The notes under the pieces are model-generated. The model saw nothing but the letters and a program-made list of their open reading frames with translations. It made no database searches and was not told where the DNA came from. From Niastella sp. (GTDB taxonomy: Bacteria; Bacteroidota; Bacteroidia; Chitinophagales; Chitinophagaceae), in the NCBI GenBank assembly GCA_017744515.1, contig JAGIBF010000020.1, positions 1 through 64,000 on the forward strand: 64,000 bases of DNA, read 5' to 3'. The stretch's first letter is position 1. Each line of letters opens with the position of its first letter. This document shows, in pieces, positions 44,164 through 53,600 of the stretch. Position numbers and translations under genes: made by a program.

Positions 44164-46890
44164 CTACCAATCGAATTTTACACCGAAGCGGCCCCATTGC
44201 TGGTAGTATTCGCGCTGGATCAGCTGATCCTTCGTGGCCATGTATCTTTCGAATGGCTGGTTGGTAATGTTGAGGACCTCGGCAAACAGGCGCCAATGTT
44301 TGTTGAAGGCGTAGCCTGCACTGAAGTCAACTTGTACCCTGTCTTTCACGAAGATGTCTTCTTCTTTGGTGCCGCCTACTTCGCTGAGGTACTCACCGTT
44401 GAAGTTGAAGGAAACGCGGGCGTTGAACTTCTTACGCTCGAAAGCCAGCGATAGGTTACCTACGTGCGTAGCTTGTCCGGGCAGGCGCAGCTTTTCTTTT
44501 GCGTTGGGATCGGCCGCATCAGCTGTGCGGCTTTGCAGGGTAGCTGCAGAGTGTGCGTATGTGTAGTTGAGGTATAAGCTAAAGTATTTCAGTGCGCCGG
44601 GCAGGAAGCTCAGGTTGTTCTGGAAAGCTACTTCAAAGCCCGTTACATTGGCTGTATTGCCGTTCTGTGCCTGGATCACATCGATGCTGTTGATATATGG
44701 TGTGCCCGTCAGGGGATATGGGCTGTTGAACAATACGCGGCGATAGATGAAATCATTCAACCGTTTGTAGAAGAAGCCGCCTGATAGTACACCTACGTTT
44801 CCAAAGTAATGTTCGCCTAACAGGTCGAGGTTGAAGGCACTAACTGGCTTCAGTGCTGCGTTGCCCGCTGTAGCGACTTCATCTTCGCGGTTGATCTCCT
44901 GTGCAGGAATGATTTCACTGAAGTTTGGTCTTGCATAGGAGAAGGTAGCTGCAGCACGCAGGTTCGTAAAACGGCTCAATTGATAGCGTACGTTGGCCTG
45001 TGGTAGCAGATAGTCGTAATTGCTGCTGCCAGATACCGGCACGATCTCCTGCAGATCTCCCGCGCCATCGATCACTACATCTTTGGAATTGTAACTAACT
45101 TTCGTTCTCTCATAACGCAATCCTGCTACTACGGTCAGCTTTTTAAATTGCTGCTTTGCCATCAGGTATGCAGCGATCACATCTTCTTTGGCATCGTAGG
45201 CTTCCAACGCCTCGTCGATCGCTTTGTCTTCAAGTGATGCTTCAAATTCTGAAGGGTTTGCGTTGAAGTAGCGAATGAAGGATGTAACATTCAGGGGCCT
45301 TCCCAGTGTATAGTTGCCATCGAGGAATTTCTTCTTTATGTTGTCTTCGTCAAATTCGTCGAGGGTGGGCACATCGGCAATTGCGCCATAATAATCCTGG
45401 GTAATGGCATAGCTCTTCTTCTTGCTGCGGAACTTGGCTCCTACTTTAATAAGGCCATTGTTGTTGTTGAGCTTGTAGGGTATGCCCAGGTCGAATTTGG
45501 CAGTCAGGTTGCGGTCTTTGGCAAGTGTGTGCCCAAAGCCTGCTTCGTCAAATTCGTATGCGAAATTGTCTGTGTAGCCATCGGCAATGATGGAAGGATA
45601 TTTCGGATTTCCGTACGTGAGCGTAGAAGGAATGCCACCAATGAAAACTACTTCATTGTCGTAGGGTGTATTCTGGCGGCCCATGGAATACTGTGCTTCA
45701 TAGTTCAGGAAGAACTTACTGAAGGTGTGTTTGGCACCCAGGTTAATCGTGGTGATCGATTGGGCTTCAAAGCGGTCTTTGGTAGCTTTTTCTATTTCGT
45801 CATCTTCCGGAACGAATTTGGTGGCTCTTCTCCATTCGCGATCGGTAAAGCGGCTGTACAAAGCACGTAAATACACTTCATGACGTGGGTTGAATTTGTA
45901 ATCGAATGTACCGCTTAAGCCGAGGCGCGTGCGGGTAAGTTCATAATCACGGAGTTCTACTTCATTGTCCTGTGGGGACCTTTCTACGTTGTCGGAGCCG
46001 AGGTCGTTGTGGTAATAGCTGCTGTTGAGCATCACGCCCAACTTTTCCTGTTTACCCAGTCGCTGTGCATATTGTAATTGTCCCTGGATATTACCACGGC
46101 GCATCAGTTGGTTGTATCCTCCGGCTACGGAAGCGTTGATGCGGGGTACTTTGGATTGTGCAGTACGGGTGATCAGGTTTACAGAGCCGCCTACTGCATC
46201 TCCATCCATATCAGGCGTTAGGGATTTACTTACTTCAATGGAAGCAAGCTGGTCTGCAGGGATCGCGTCGAGTGCTACAAAACGTACGTCGGCTTCCGGG
46301 GAAGGTATTTGTTCGCCATTAACGCTCACGTTGGTGAACTGTGGCGCGAGGCCACGTACAAACACGTAGCGGCCTTCGCCCTGGTCGCGCTCAATGTTTA
46401 CGCCGGGCACACGCTGTAATGCTTCTGCGGCATTGGGATCGGGAAAACGGCCTATCTGGTCGGCGGCTACTACGTTCTTAATGTTATCGGCATTCTTTTG
46501 CTGGTTGAGTGCTTTGGCCTGGCCCTGGAGCAAACCCATCACAACAACACTGCTTAAGCGGGAGTAAGTGCTCGACAAGCCAATGTTCAAGGAACGGGTC
46601 TCATGGCTCTTTATGTTTAAAGCGATCGTCGTGTCGCGGTAGCCAAGGTAACGAACAACCAGCTGGCGATCGCCGGGCTGGGCATACAGGAGAAACTCTC
46701 CGTTGACATCTGTAACGGTGGTATTATTTGCGCCCGACAAAGTGATGGTTGCCCCGGTGAGGACTTCCTTATTCACCGCGTCGGTGATCTTTCCTTTAAT
46801 AATTGCCTGCTGTGCCCATGCTCCCGTACCAAGGGTAAGCAGTATACAGCAGGTGATCCATTTAGTTAGCATAATTTGGTTTTTGTTCAT
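44164..46890 (-). CDS. TonB-dependent outer-membrane receptor, phytase-linked
   Basis: Outer-membrane active transporter of 908 residues: signal peptide (to about GAWAQ), carboxypeptidase-regulatory-like domain (about 27-110, IIKGKITDAVNKEVLTGATI), plug domain (about 125-240, with GRFPDPNAAEALQRVPGVNI and RYVFVRGLAPQ), then a 22-strand barrel ending in RFGVKFDW with terminal aromatic residue. The FPDPNAAEALQRVPG plug signature marks the TIGR01782-like receptor branch. No STN domain, so it does not signal to a FecR. The downstream acidic lipoprotein and phytase suggest uptake of an inositol phosphate or its calcium complex. Direct repeats lie 43-90 bases upstream. Confidence 0.92.
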   Translation of the reverse strand: MNKNQIMLTKWITCCILLTLGTGAWAQQAIIKGKITDAVNKEVLTGATITLSGANNTTVTDVNGEFLLYAQPGDRQLVVRYLGYRDTTIALNIKSHETRSLNIGLSSTYSRLSSVVVMGLLQGQAKALNQQKNADNIKNVVAADQIGRFPDPNAAEALQRVPGVNIERDQGEGRYVFVRGLAPQFTNVSVNGEQIPSPEADVRFVALDAIPADQLASIEVSKSLTPDMDGDAVGGSVNLITRTAQSKVPRINASVAGGYNQLMRRGNIQGQLQYAQRLGKQEKLGVMLNSSYYHNDLGSDNVERSPQDNEVELRDYELTRTRLGLSGTFDYKFNPRHEVYLRALYSRFTDREWRRATKFVPEDDEIEKATKDRFEAQSITTINLGAKHTFSKFFLNYEAQYSMGRQNTPYDNEVVFIGGIPSTLTYGNPKYPSIIADGYTDNFAYEFDEAGFGHTLAKDRNLTAKFDLGIPYKLNNNNGLIKVGAKFRSKKKSYAITQDYYGAIADVPTLDEFDEDNIKKKFLDGNYTLGRPLNVTSFIRYFNANPSEFEASLEDKAIDEALEAYDAKEDVIAAYLMAKQQFKKLTVVAGLRYERTKVSYNSKDVVIDGAGDLQEIVPVSGSSNYDYLLPQANVRYQLSRFTNLRAAATFSYARPNFSEIIPAQEINREDEVATAGNAALKPVSAFNLDLLGEHYFGNVGVLSGGFFYKRLNDFIYRRVLFNSPYPLTGTPYINSIDVIQAQNGNTANVTGFEVAFQNNLSFLPGALKYFSLYLNYTYAHSAATLQSRTADAADPNAKEKLRLPGQATHVGNLSLAFERKKFNARVSFNFNGEYLSEVGGTKEEDIFVKDRVQVDFSAGYAFNKHWRLFAEVLNITNQPFERYMATKDQLIQREYYQQWGRFGVKFDW

Positions 46891-46932
46891 GGCGCAAATT
46901 TGATCGCTGCGCCCCGGGAACAGTAAAAACCG

Positions 46933-46980
46933 GCGTGAACAAAAGGGCTACAGGCGTTTCTACAGCGTGAACAAAGGGGC
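46933..46980. promoter_or_regulatory. Direct repeats upstream of the phytase operon, probable operator
   Basis: GCGTGAACAAAAGGGC (46933-46948) and GCGTGAACAAAGGGGC (46965-46980) are 16-base direct repeats differing at one base, offset by 32 bases, about three helical turns. They lie 43-90 bases before the receptor start at 46890. Tandem direct repeats in this position are typical of OmpR/PhoB-class response-regulator sites. Confidence 0.6.
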
Positions 46981-47175
46981 AACAAAGCCGTTACAAAATG
47001 CAGTAAGCAATTTGTGCTCAATTAGTTGAGTAACGCAAAAACAGCCATTAAGTAATTGTTACGGGAATATTAAGGCAATGTTGTGTGATCGTTTGTTACG
47101 TTACAGTTGGCAGAAGCGACACTTTCTTTTTGCATTGAAAGTGAAAGGTGTCACCTCTTTTGGAATAGTTTTTTT

Positions 47176-47226
47176 AGACCTTACAGGTTGGCCAGGCTGG
47201 AGCCTTCACACAAACCTGTCAGGTCT
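47176..47226. repeat. Second palindrome of the GACCTGACAGGTTT family
   Basis: AGACCTTACAGGTT (47176-47189) and AACCTGTCAGGTCT (47213-47226), one mismatch in 14 pairs, loop 23 bases. Same family as 39072-39123. Lies in the 437-base gap between the receptor and the TPR regulator gene. Confidence 0.7.
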
Positions 47227-47267
47227 TGAAGGGCGGGGTGAGGTGTCTCCTCTTGTGAATGCCTTCA

Positions 47268-47327
47268 GGGTGAGCCGCCTTTTGAGGGCGATCCACTCTG
47301 CGATGCTTCGACAGGCTCAGCCTGACA
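47268..47327 (+). repeat. REP-like element: hairpin A plus unit B
   Basis: A diverged hairpin A (47268-47298, right arm AGGGCGATCCACTC) and unit B (47304-47327, starting TGCTTCGACAGGCTCAGCCT). It abuts the stop codon of the TPR regulator gene at 47328. The remaining part of the gap (46981-47175) shows nothing further. Confidence 0.8.
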
Positions 47328-48959
47328 CTATAATCCTTGAATAAATGTGGTGAGGGATTCGCCTTCGGCGAGGTTGAGTTTTTTGCGGAGGCGGTAGCGG
47401 GCAACGCGGAGGCTATCCTGGGAGATGCCGAGCAGGGTGGCCATGTCGCCTGAACTCAGGTTCATACGCAGCAGGGCAACAAGGCGCAGTTCGGCAGGCG
47501 TGAGGCTATCGGCGTGGTGTTTCAGGTTGGTAAAGAATGTCTGGTGTACCTGATCGAAGATCGCCCTGAAATCATCCCAATAATTATCCTGGCTAAAGCT
47601 GAGGCTGATCTTTTGTACCAACTGGCGTAGCTGCTTTTTCTGGTCGCGCTTATCGTCTTCGGCAATCTCATGGAGTTTGCTTCGCAGTTCTTCCAGCAGC
47701 TGGTTCTTTTGGATCAGGTGAAGGGTGTGGGCAGAGAGTTCCTTACTGCGCACTTCCAACTCTGTTTTCAGCTTTTCTTCTTCGAGTTGTTTGTTCCGGA
47801 TCTCCGCCTGCATGAGGTCCTTGCCTTTTTCATAGATATCCTTGTTCTGCTCATTGAGTGCTTTTTCATTCCTGATCCTGAGCCGCTGGCGGCTGATGAC
47901 CACGCTTCCCAAGACGATCAACAGCCCTACCACCAACGCAATGGCCACTATGATAATTATGTTTTGTCTTCGCTGGATGGTGAGCCGGGCCAGCTCGTTG
48001 TTTTTCTTTTCTACTTCATATACTGTCTCCAGGAAAGCGATCTGCTGGTTGTTGGTGGCCGCATAGATCGTTTCTACCAAACTCCGGGATAATTCATTGT
48101 AATGGTAGGCGCTGTCATATTTTCTCATCAGCTCAAAGCCTCTTGCCATATCGCGGCAGGCGCTGGCCAGCTGGTATTGGGTTTGGGTGTTTTGGGCCAA
48201 TTGCAAAGCCTGCCGGGTATACACCAGTCCTTCTTCGTAATGTCCCGTTTTGCGGTACACATCTCCAAGGTTGTTCAATATTTCGATCTGGGCAATGGCA
48301 TCATCGTTCTGCCGGTTGATGGCCAATGCTTTCTCAAAGCAAAGACGGGCGGAATCAAACCGGGAATAGTCCTCGAGGATGCTACCCATGTTCTCGAATA
48401 TTTTGGCCATGCCGACACTGTCACGCAGTTCATGATAAAGGGCCAGGGCTTTTTGCTGGTATTGATAGGCTGTGTCGTACATCAGCTTTTTTTCATACCA
48501 GTGTCCCATGTTGCCGTAGGTAAGTGCCTGTCCTTTTTTGTCTCTGCGGTCAACATTGATCTGCAGGGCAGCTGCAAACTGATGGCCCGCCAGCTCAATC
48601 TGCTTGTTGGAATGATATACCGTACCCAGGTAGTTGAGGGTGGCTGCCAGCCTGTCGGATTGATTCAGTGACCGGAAAAGTTTCTCGGCTTGCAGGAGGT
48701 GATCAATGGATTGGGTGAAGTTGCTGTAATTATAGAATACGTGTCCTATTTGTTGCAGGCAGATGGCTTCTACCAGCAGGTCGTTCTTTTCCCTGGCTGT
48801 GGACATCAGCTCTTTCAATATAATATAGGCAGAGTCGGGCTGGCGCTTGGCCAGCAGTTCCGTTTGTTCTAAAGTAAACAGCCATTGTTTTTGCTGTGCT
48901 GCAGCAGTTCCGGTTAACAATAGCAATAGTAAACGCAATAGCAGGGAGGGTGTACGCAT
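47328..48959 (-). CDS. Membrane-anchored TPR regulator with LuxR-like helix-turn-helix
   Basis: Protein of 543 residues: signal sequence (MRTPSLLLRLLLLLLTGTAA), about six tetratricopeptide repeats in the exported part (about 40-310, several YNxAxxxxxKAL patterns), one membrane helix (about 328-350, IIIIVAIALVVGLLIVLGSV), a charged coiled-coil (about 360-440), and a C-terminal helix-turn-helix (about 485-540, SLTPAELRLVALLRMNLSSG, then MATLLGISQDSLRVARYRLRKKL). This one-component layout, in which outside repeats are tied to a cytoplasmic DNA-binding domain, is common in Bacteroidota. It could regulate the adjacent phytase operon, but that is a guess from position. Confidence 0.83.
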   Translation of the reverse strand: MRTPSLLLRLLLLLLTGTAAAQQKQWLFTLEQTELLAKRQPDSAYIILKELMSTAREKNDLLVEAICLQQIGHVFYNYSNFTQSIDHLLQAEKLFRSLNQSDRLAATLNYLGTVYHSNKQIELAGHQFAAALQINVDRRDKKGQALTYGNMGHWYEKKLMYDTAYQYQQKALALYHELRDSVGMAKIFENMGSILEDYSRFDSARLCFEKALAINRQNDDAIAQIEILNNLGDVYRKTGHYEEGLVYTRQALQLAQNTQTQYQLASACRDMARGFELMRKYDSAYHYNELSRSLVETIYAATNNQQIAFLETVYEVEKKNNELARLTIQRRQNIIIIVAIALVVGLLIVLGSVVISRQRLRIRNEKALNEQNKDIYEKGKDLMQAEIRNKQLEEEKLKTELEVRSKELSAHTLHLIQKNQLLEELRSKLHEIAEDDKRDQKKQLRQLVQKISLSFSQDNYWDDFRAIFDQVHQTFFTNLKHHADSLTPAELRLVALLRMNLSSGDMATLLGISQDSLRVARYRLRKKLNLAEGESLTTFIQGL

Positions 48960-49092
48960 TCGGCTGCTAAAGTAAGCTGCTACCGGGGTGTTTATAATTC
49001 CTTAACGCAAACTTAATAAAGGGCTGAAGCCGTCTTGCATGACGGATTAAAATATACGTGGATAAGGCCGGGGATTTTCGGTATATTAGGTT

Positions 49093-49800
49093 ATGAGAAA
49101 ATTCTACCAACACTGCACGCTGCTGCTGTTATTCATGCTATTGTATCACCTGCCCGGTATTTCCCAAAATCAAATGACCTTAGCTGACCGCGAAGGCTCC
49201 AATCTTTCTCAATTTGAAAGGACGCTCAGTGGCCGCCCGGTAATGGAGTTTGGCGCAGACATCAAGGGTACTGCGTTTTACAGCAATGACTGGACTCCCG
49301 GAATCGTGCTGTTCCAACAAGGTCAGGCTGCCAATGGTTTACCGCTGCGTTTCAATGTGTATAATAACAAGGTATACTTCCAGCGGGAAGGGGCTCAGCT
49401 GGAATTTACTGCTCCGGTGAAAGCTTTCTGGCTGGGTACAGATACCAACACGGCTGTGCTGTTCCGTAACGGGTATACTCCCATCGATAAAAACACCACT
49501 GAGACATTTTATGAAGTGCTGGCCAAAGGTCCTGTGCAGTTGCTGAAGCTGCGGCAAAAGGAGGTACGCGAATTCTCTCAGCTGAATGCTCCTAAAGAAA
49601 AGCAGTTTGAGGATATTGAAACGTTGTATGTGTTCCTGCCTAATTACCGCATTGAAAGGATCAAAAGGAATAAGAATGATATTTTGAAGGCGCTGCCGGA
49701 GCATGCTGAGGCGATCAATAAGATACTGGAAGGGAAGAAGGTTAATCTAAAGAGTGAAGAGGGGTTGGTTATGTTGTTTAATGAGTTGAATAAACTTTAA
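49093..49800 (+). CDS. Secreted protein of unknown function
   Basis: Protein of 235 residues with signal peptide (MRKFYQHCTLLLLFMLLYHLPG, cleavage near ISQN). No family recognised. The mature part looks mostly beta in the first 140 residues (e.g. GTAFYSNDWTPGIVLFQQG) and helical and charged at the end (ALPEHAEAINKILEGKKVNLKSEEG, a pattern seen in several Chitinophagaceae hypothetical proteins). A TATATTAG sequence 10-17 bases before the ATG resembles a -7 element with one mismatch. Single gene, followed by a REP-like hairpin and a convergent methyltransferase gene. Confidence 0.7.
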   Translation: MRKFYQHCTLLLLFMLLYHLPGISQNQMTLADREGSNLSQFERTLSGRPVMEFGADIKGTAFYSNDWTPGIVLFQQGQAANGLPLRFNVYNNKVYFQREGAQLEFTAPVKAFWLGTDTNTAVLFRNGYTPIDKNTTETFYEVLAKGPVQLLKLRQKEVREFSQLNAPKEKQFEDIETLYVFLPNYRIERIKRNKNDILKALPEHAEAINKILEGKKVNLKSEEGLVMLFNELNKL

Positions 49801-49805
49801 AACAG

Positions 49806-49845
49806 CGTCAGGGTGAGCCGCCCTGGAGGGCGACCCACCCTGACG
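49806..49845 (+). repeat. REP-like hairpin A with extended stem
   Basis: Hairpin A at 49811-49840 (arms GGGTGAGCCGCCCT and AGGGCGACCCACCC, loop GG) extended by CGTCA/TGACG to 49806-49845. No unit B. It exactly fills the gap between the convergent gene ends at 49800 and 49851. Confidence 0.85.
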
Positions 49846-49850
49846 TTAAA

Positions 49851-50372
49851 CTATCGTATCAAGGCGGCGTAGATATTGTTATTGTTGTAGCGGGATGGGG
49901 TTTCTCCGATCTTTTCGATGGTTGTGAATTGAAGTTTTTCGAATAGTTGTTTCAATCTTATAAAGCTCAATGGCCAGGGCACCCATTGATTGGCTCTGTC
50001 CGTATCGTATTCTACGATAAGGAAAGCTCCTCCTTCTTTCATCGTGTGTTGCATCTTATCAAGAAAGTTATACTGGTCTTTTACGTAGTGTAAGGAATTG
50101 GCCATCAGTATGCCGTTCAGCTCCGGAAGCTGTAGTTCATCGTTTATAAAATCGGCTTGTATTGTTTTAAGGGATATGTCTACTCTCGTTTTAATCTGTT
50201 GCAGGCCGGTGGCGCTTTTGTCGATTGCATAGATCGTGCTTTGCTTTCCGATGAGGTGTGAGAGTGCCGTTGTAAAAAGGCCTGTACCCGCACCGAGATC
50301 GGCCCAGGATTGTGGTGTTGTGGCATCGAGGTGTGGTGTACTGATGAGTTGGATTGCCTGCTTAAGTTCCAT
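49851..50372 (-). CDS. Class I SAM-dependent methyltransferase
   Basis: Small methyltransferase of 173 residues with the SAM-binding motif WADLGAGTGLFTTALS (about 23-38), the acidic motif II AIDKSATGL, motif III with NDELQLPELNGILMANSLHYV, and a C-terminal beta region. It belongs to the general methyltransferase_11/25 group; the substrate (small molecule or other) is unknown. It lies alone between a REP hairpin and two copies of another repeat. Confidence 0.85.
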   Translation of the reverse strand: MELKQAIQLISTPHLDATTPQSWADLGAGTGLFTTALSHLIGKQSTIYAIDKSATGLQQIKTRVDISLKTIQADFINDELQLPELNGILMANSLHYVKDQYNFLDKMQHTMKEGGAFLIVEYDTDRANQWVPWPLSFIRLKQLFEKLQFTTIEKIGETPSRYNNNNIYAALIR

Positions 50373-50385
50373 GCTACAAAACTAT

Positions 50386-50438
50386 TGCTTCGATAGCAGA
50401 TTTCTCACTTCGCTATCGCTCCGTTCGAAATGACAAAA
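50386..50438. repeat. Intergenic repeat D, copy 1
   Basis: A 53-base element starting TGCTTCGATAGCAGATTTCT and ending CGTTCGAAATGACAAAA. It contains the inverted repeat GATAGC...GCTATC. Copy 2 lies 119 bases further on and differs at three positions. Lies in the 305-base gap between the methyltransferase and the Oar-like receptor. Confidence 0.85.
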
Positions 50439-50504
50439 AAGGGTGAAACTCCTTCAGAAGGACAACGTGAGATAAAAGGGTTAGTTACGGTAACGAAATA
50501 CGTT

Positions 50505-50557
50505 TGCTTCCATAGCAGATTTCTCACTCCGCTATCGCTGCGTTCGAAATGACAAAA
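50505..50557. repeat. Intergenic repeat D, copy 2
   Basis: A 53-base element starting TGCTTCCATAGCAGATTTCT and ending CGTTCGAAATGACAAAA, same orientation as copy 1. Its three differences are G to C at position 7, T to C in CACTTCGC and C to G before CGTTC. The intervening sequence is not repeated. Confidence 0.85.
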
Positions 50558-50653
50558 GAGGGGCAGGGTGCGATATTGTGTCATGAGGTGTTAACTTATC
50601 ATTAAGCCGGGAATCCATGTTAGAATCTAACCTAAGCCGCTTTTAGACTGGAA

Positions 50654-50661
50654 TACTTTTG
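50654..50661 (+). promoter_or_regulatory. Candidate -7 element TACTTTTG for the Oar-like receptor
   Basis: Perfect TAnnTTTG match 16 bases before ATG 50678. No TTTG at the expected distance upstream, so only half the promoter is supported. The leader would be about ten bases. Confidence 0.4.
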
Positions 50662-50677
50662 AAAAAAAATCAACAGT

Positions 50678-53600
50678 ATGATAGCTTCTAACCGGCTCAA
50701 ACAGGGCTACAGGCTTCTTTTTGCCCTATTTGTTTCCGCTTTTCTTTTCCGCCCCCTTTACTCAACTGCTCAGGGAACCGACGCTGCAGTACGTGGTATC
50801 GTTACTGCCGCCAACAAGAAACCAATAGAAGGTGCTACCGTAATTCTTAAGAACTCTTCTACAGGTTTTCAGGCAACAACCGTTACTGCCAAAGATGGTA
50901 AGTATTTTTTCCGGCAGCTGCCGCTTGGTTCTCCTTACTCCATCGAGGTATCGTATGTAGGGTATGCCAAGGAAATCAAAGAGAACTTTGCGCTGAACCT
51001 TGGTGATCAGCTGATCGTTGACTTTGAACTAAAGGACAAAGCAACTTCCTTACAGGAAGTCGTGGTAAGGGGTAATACAGTGACCAGCCGTATCGACCGA
51101 TATGGTGCTTCTACTGCTATCTCTGCCCGCATGATCCAACAGCTGCCTACGCAGAACAGGAACTTCAACAACCTGTCGGCGCTGGCTCCTACTACCAATG
51201 GTGGCAGTGTGAGTGGTCAGCTTCCTTCATCTACCAACTACCAGATAGATGGTGTGAGCGCCCGTAATAACCTTACCAGTGGTGCTGTGGGTAGTGGTCC
51301 TTACTCCCTGTCTATGGAATCCATCCGTGAGTTTGAGGTGGTTACAAATGTGTATGATGTTACTCAAGGCCGTTCCGGTGGTGGCACCATCAGTGCTGTA
51401 ACTAAATCCGGTACCAATACATTCTCCGGTAGTGTGTTTGACTATTTCCGTGCCGATTTCCTGGCCAGCCCGTATGATATCCGTGGTAACAAGAGAACGC
51501 AGGATTTCACTACCAACCAATATGGCTTCAGCCTCGGTGGCCCTATCATCAAGGACAAGCTGCATTTCTTTACCGCTTTCGACAGGCAGGATGAATCTCA
51601 ACCTTTCTTCATTGCCGATATCCAGGATGATGACGATGCCAACTCTCTGCGCATCAGCAAAGCTGCACTGGATAATGTAATCGATATTGCGCGCCGTAAA
51701 TATGGTTTATCCAGCAATAAGCAGGTCGGTGAGTTTGGCAGAAAGACCGTTGCCAATACCTTCTTCGGTCGTCTCGACTGGCAGCTTAGCAAAAGGCACC
51801 GTCTTACCTTACGTAACAACTACAGTGACTGGAAGAATCCCGTGAGCAACAGTGATAACAGCAACATTAACCTGTATGAAGTATATGGTGATTTCAAGTC
51901 AAGGGAGAACAGTTTGTTGCTGTCATTGCGCAGCCAGTTCAACCGCGATGTGCTTAACGAATTGAAAGTACAGTATCAGGTAACTACGCGTAACTATGTG
52001 CCTAATAGTGAACTCCCCGCTGCCAATATCCCCCGCGCCATTGTAACTGTACGTTCTCAACTGCCTAATGGAACAATGGGTAACACTACTGTTCAATTGG
52101 GTGGCCAACGTTTCAACCCAGAGGACAACCTGGAGAAACAAATACAGCTGGTGAACACTACTTATATTACCAAAGGCAAGTACAACTTTACTTTTGGAAC
52201 GGATAATACGCTCACTTATCTGGATACGTATATTTCAAACGAGCAGAATGGCCGTTTCATCTTCAACAGTGTTGAAGAATTCGACAACCTGAATCCTTCG
52301 CGCTATGCCCGTGAAGTACCCATCAACGGAAAGCCTTCTGTGCAGCAGTGGGTGTTGAATGCCGCCTTGTTTGGCCAGGTACAGTTTGAACTGCTGAAGG
52401 ATGTAGATGCAGCGTTTGGCGTACGCTACGATGTGACCAGCTATCTTACCAAAGGTGATTACAATGCCGTAGTAGAACAAGCGTTGGGATTGCGCACTGA
52501 TAACAATGCCAGCGACTGGAACAATATCCAACCTCGTATGCAACTGACCTGGGATGTAAAGGGTAACAAGAAAGATATCATCCGCTTTGGCGCGGGTATC
52601 TTCTCTGCCAATCCCATTACCTACGCTCAGGTAAACAATATCCAAAACAGTGGTACCAAGGTAGCGGCCATCGACGTAACCCGTCCTTCCGCCGGCACTA
52701 ACCTGGTACCCGTACCCAACTTCCCCGCTTACCGGAGAGACCCATCTACCGCTCCCGGTGTGATTGCCGGTGCCCCTACCGTATCCACGATCAACCTGAA
52801 TGACCCCAACTTACAAGTGCCCAGTATTTTCAAAGCAAATATCAGCTACAACAAGATATTCGGCAACCGTTTCCGTCTCGGCTTCAATGTGCAGTATAGC
52901 TACACCTGGAACAACTATGTGTATCTCGACCGCAACCTCGTTGACCAGCCTTATTTCACACTGGCCAATGAGAATGGACGTGGTGTATTTGTTCCTGCCA
53001 ATACCATCACTACTGCCGGTATCACCGATAATGTGAAGGGCAGAAAGACCCAACTCGTAGGCCGCACACTGGAATTTACCAATGGCGCCAAGATCAGGCA
53101 GCTGGCTGCTTTTATCGATGGTGAATACCGCTACTGGCGCGATGGCTATATCAACTTCAGCTACACGCATAATGTTACCAAAGACAACACTTCTTATAAT
53201 GGTAACGTGGCCAACACTTCCACCTTCCGTCCTGTAAAGAGTGATCCTCGCAGCCTGAGCGAGATGGACTTCTCTGATAATCAGTTCCGTCATAAGGTGG
53301 TTATTTATGGTGCTACGCCTACTTTCAAAGGCTTCTCTCTGAGCGGACGTTTCACCGGTATTGCCGGCACACGTTATTCTTTGACTGTGGATGCCGACAT
53401 CAACGGTGACTTTGTAGGTGGTCCCGGTAACGATAACGATCTTGCTTTTGTATTCAACCCTAATGACGTCAAGACAGCTCAAGCTATTCGCGAGTCGATG
53501 CTGAAGGTGCTGGCTAACCCCAACAACCGCGCAAAGAAGCATATTGAAGAATCGCTTAGCACTATTGCCAACAGGAACGGTGGTGAGAATCCTTTCTCCG

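Noticed and set aside
44033-44296. 88-codon upstream extension of the acidic lipoprotein frame
   Set aside because: It overlaps the TonB receptor 3' end and a REP-like element; ATG 44032 begins a perfect lipoprotein signal.
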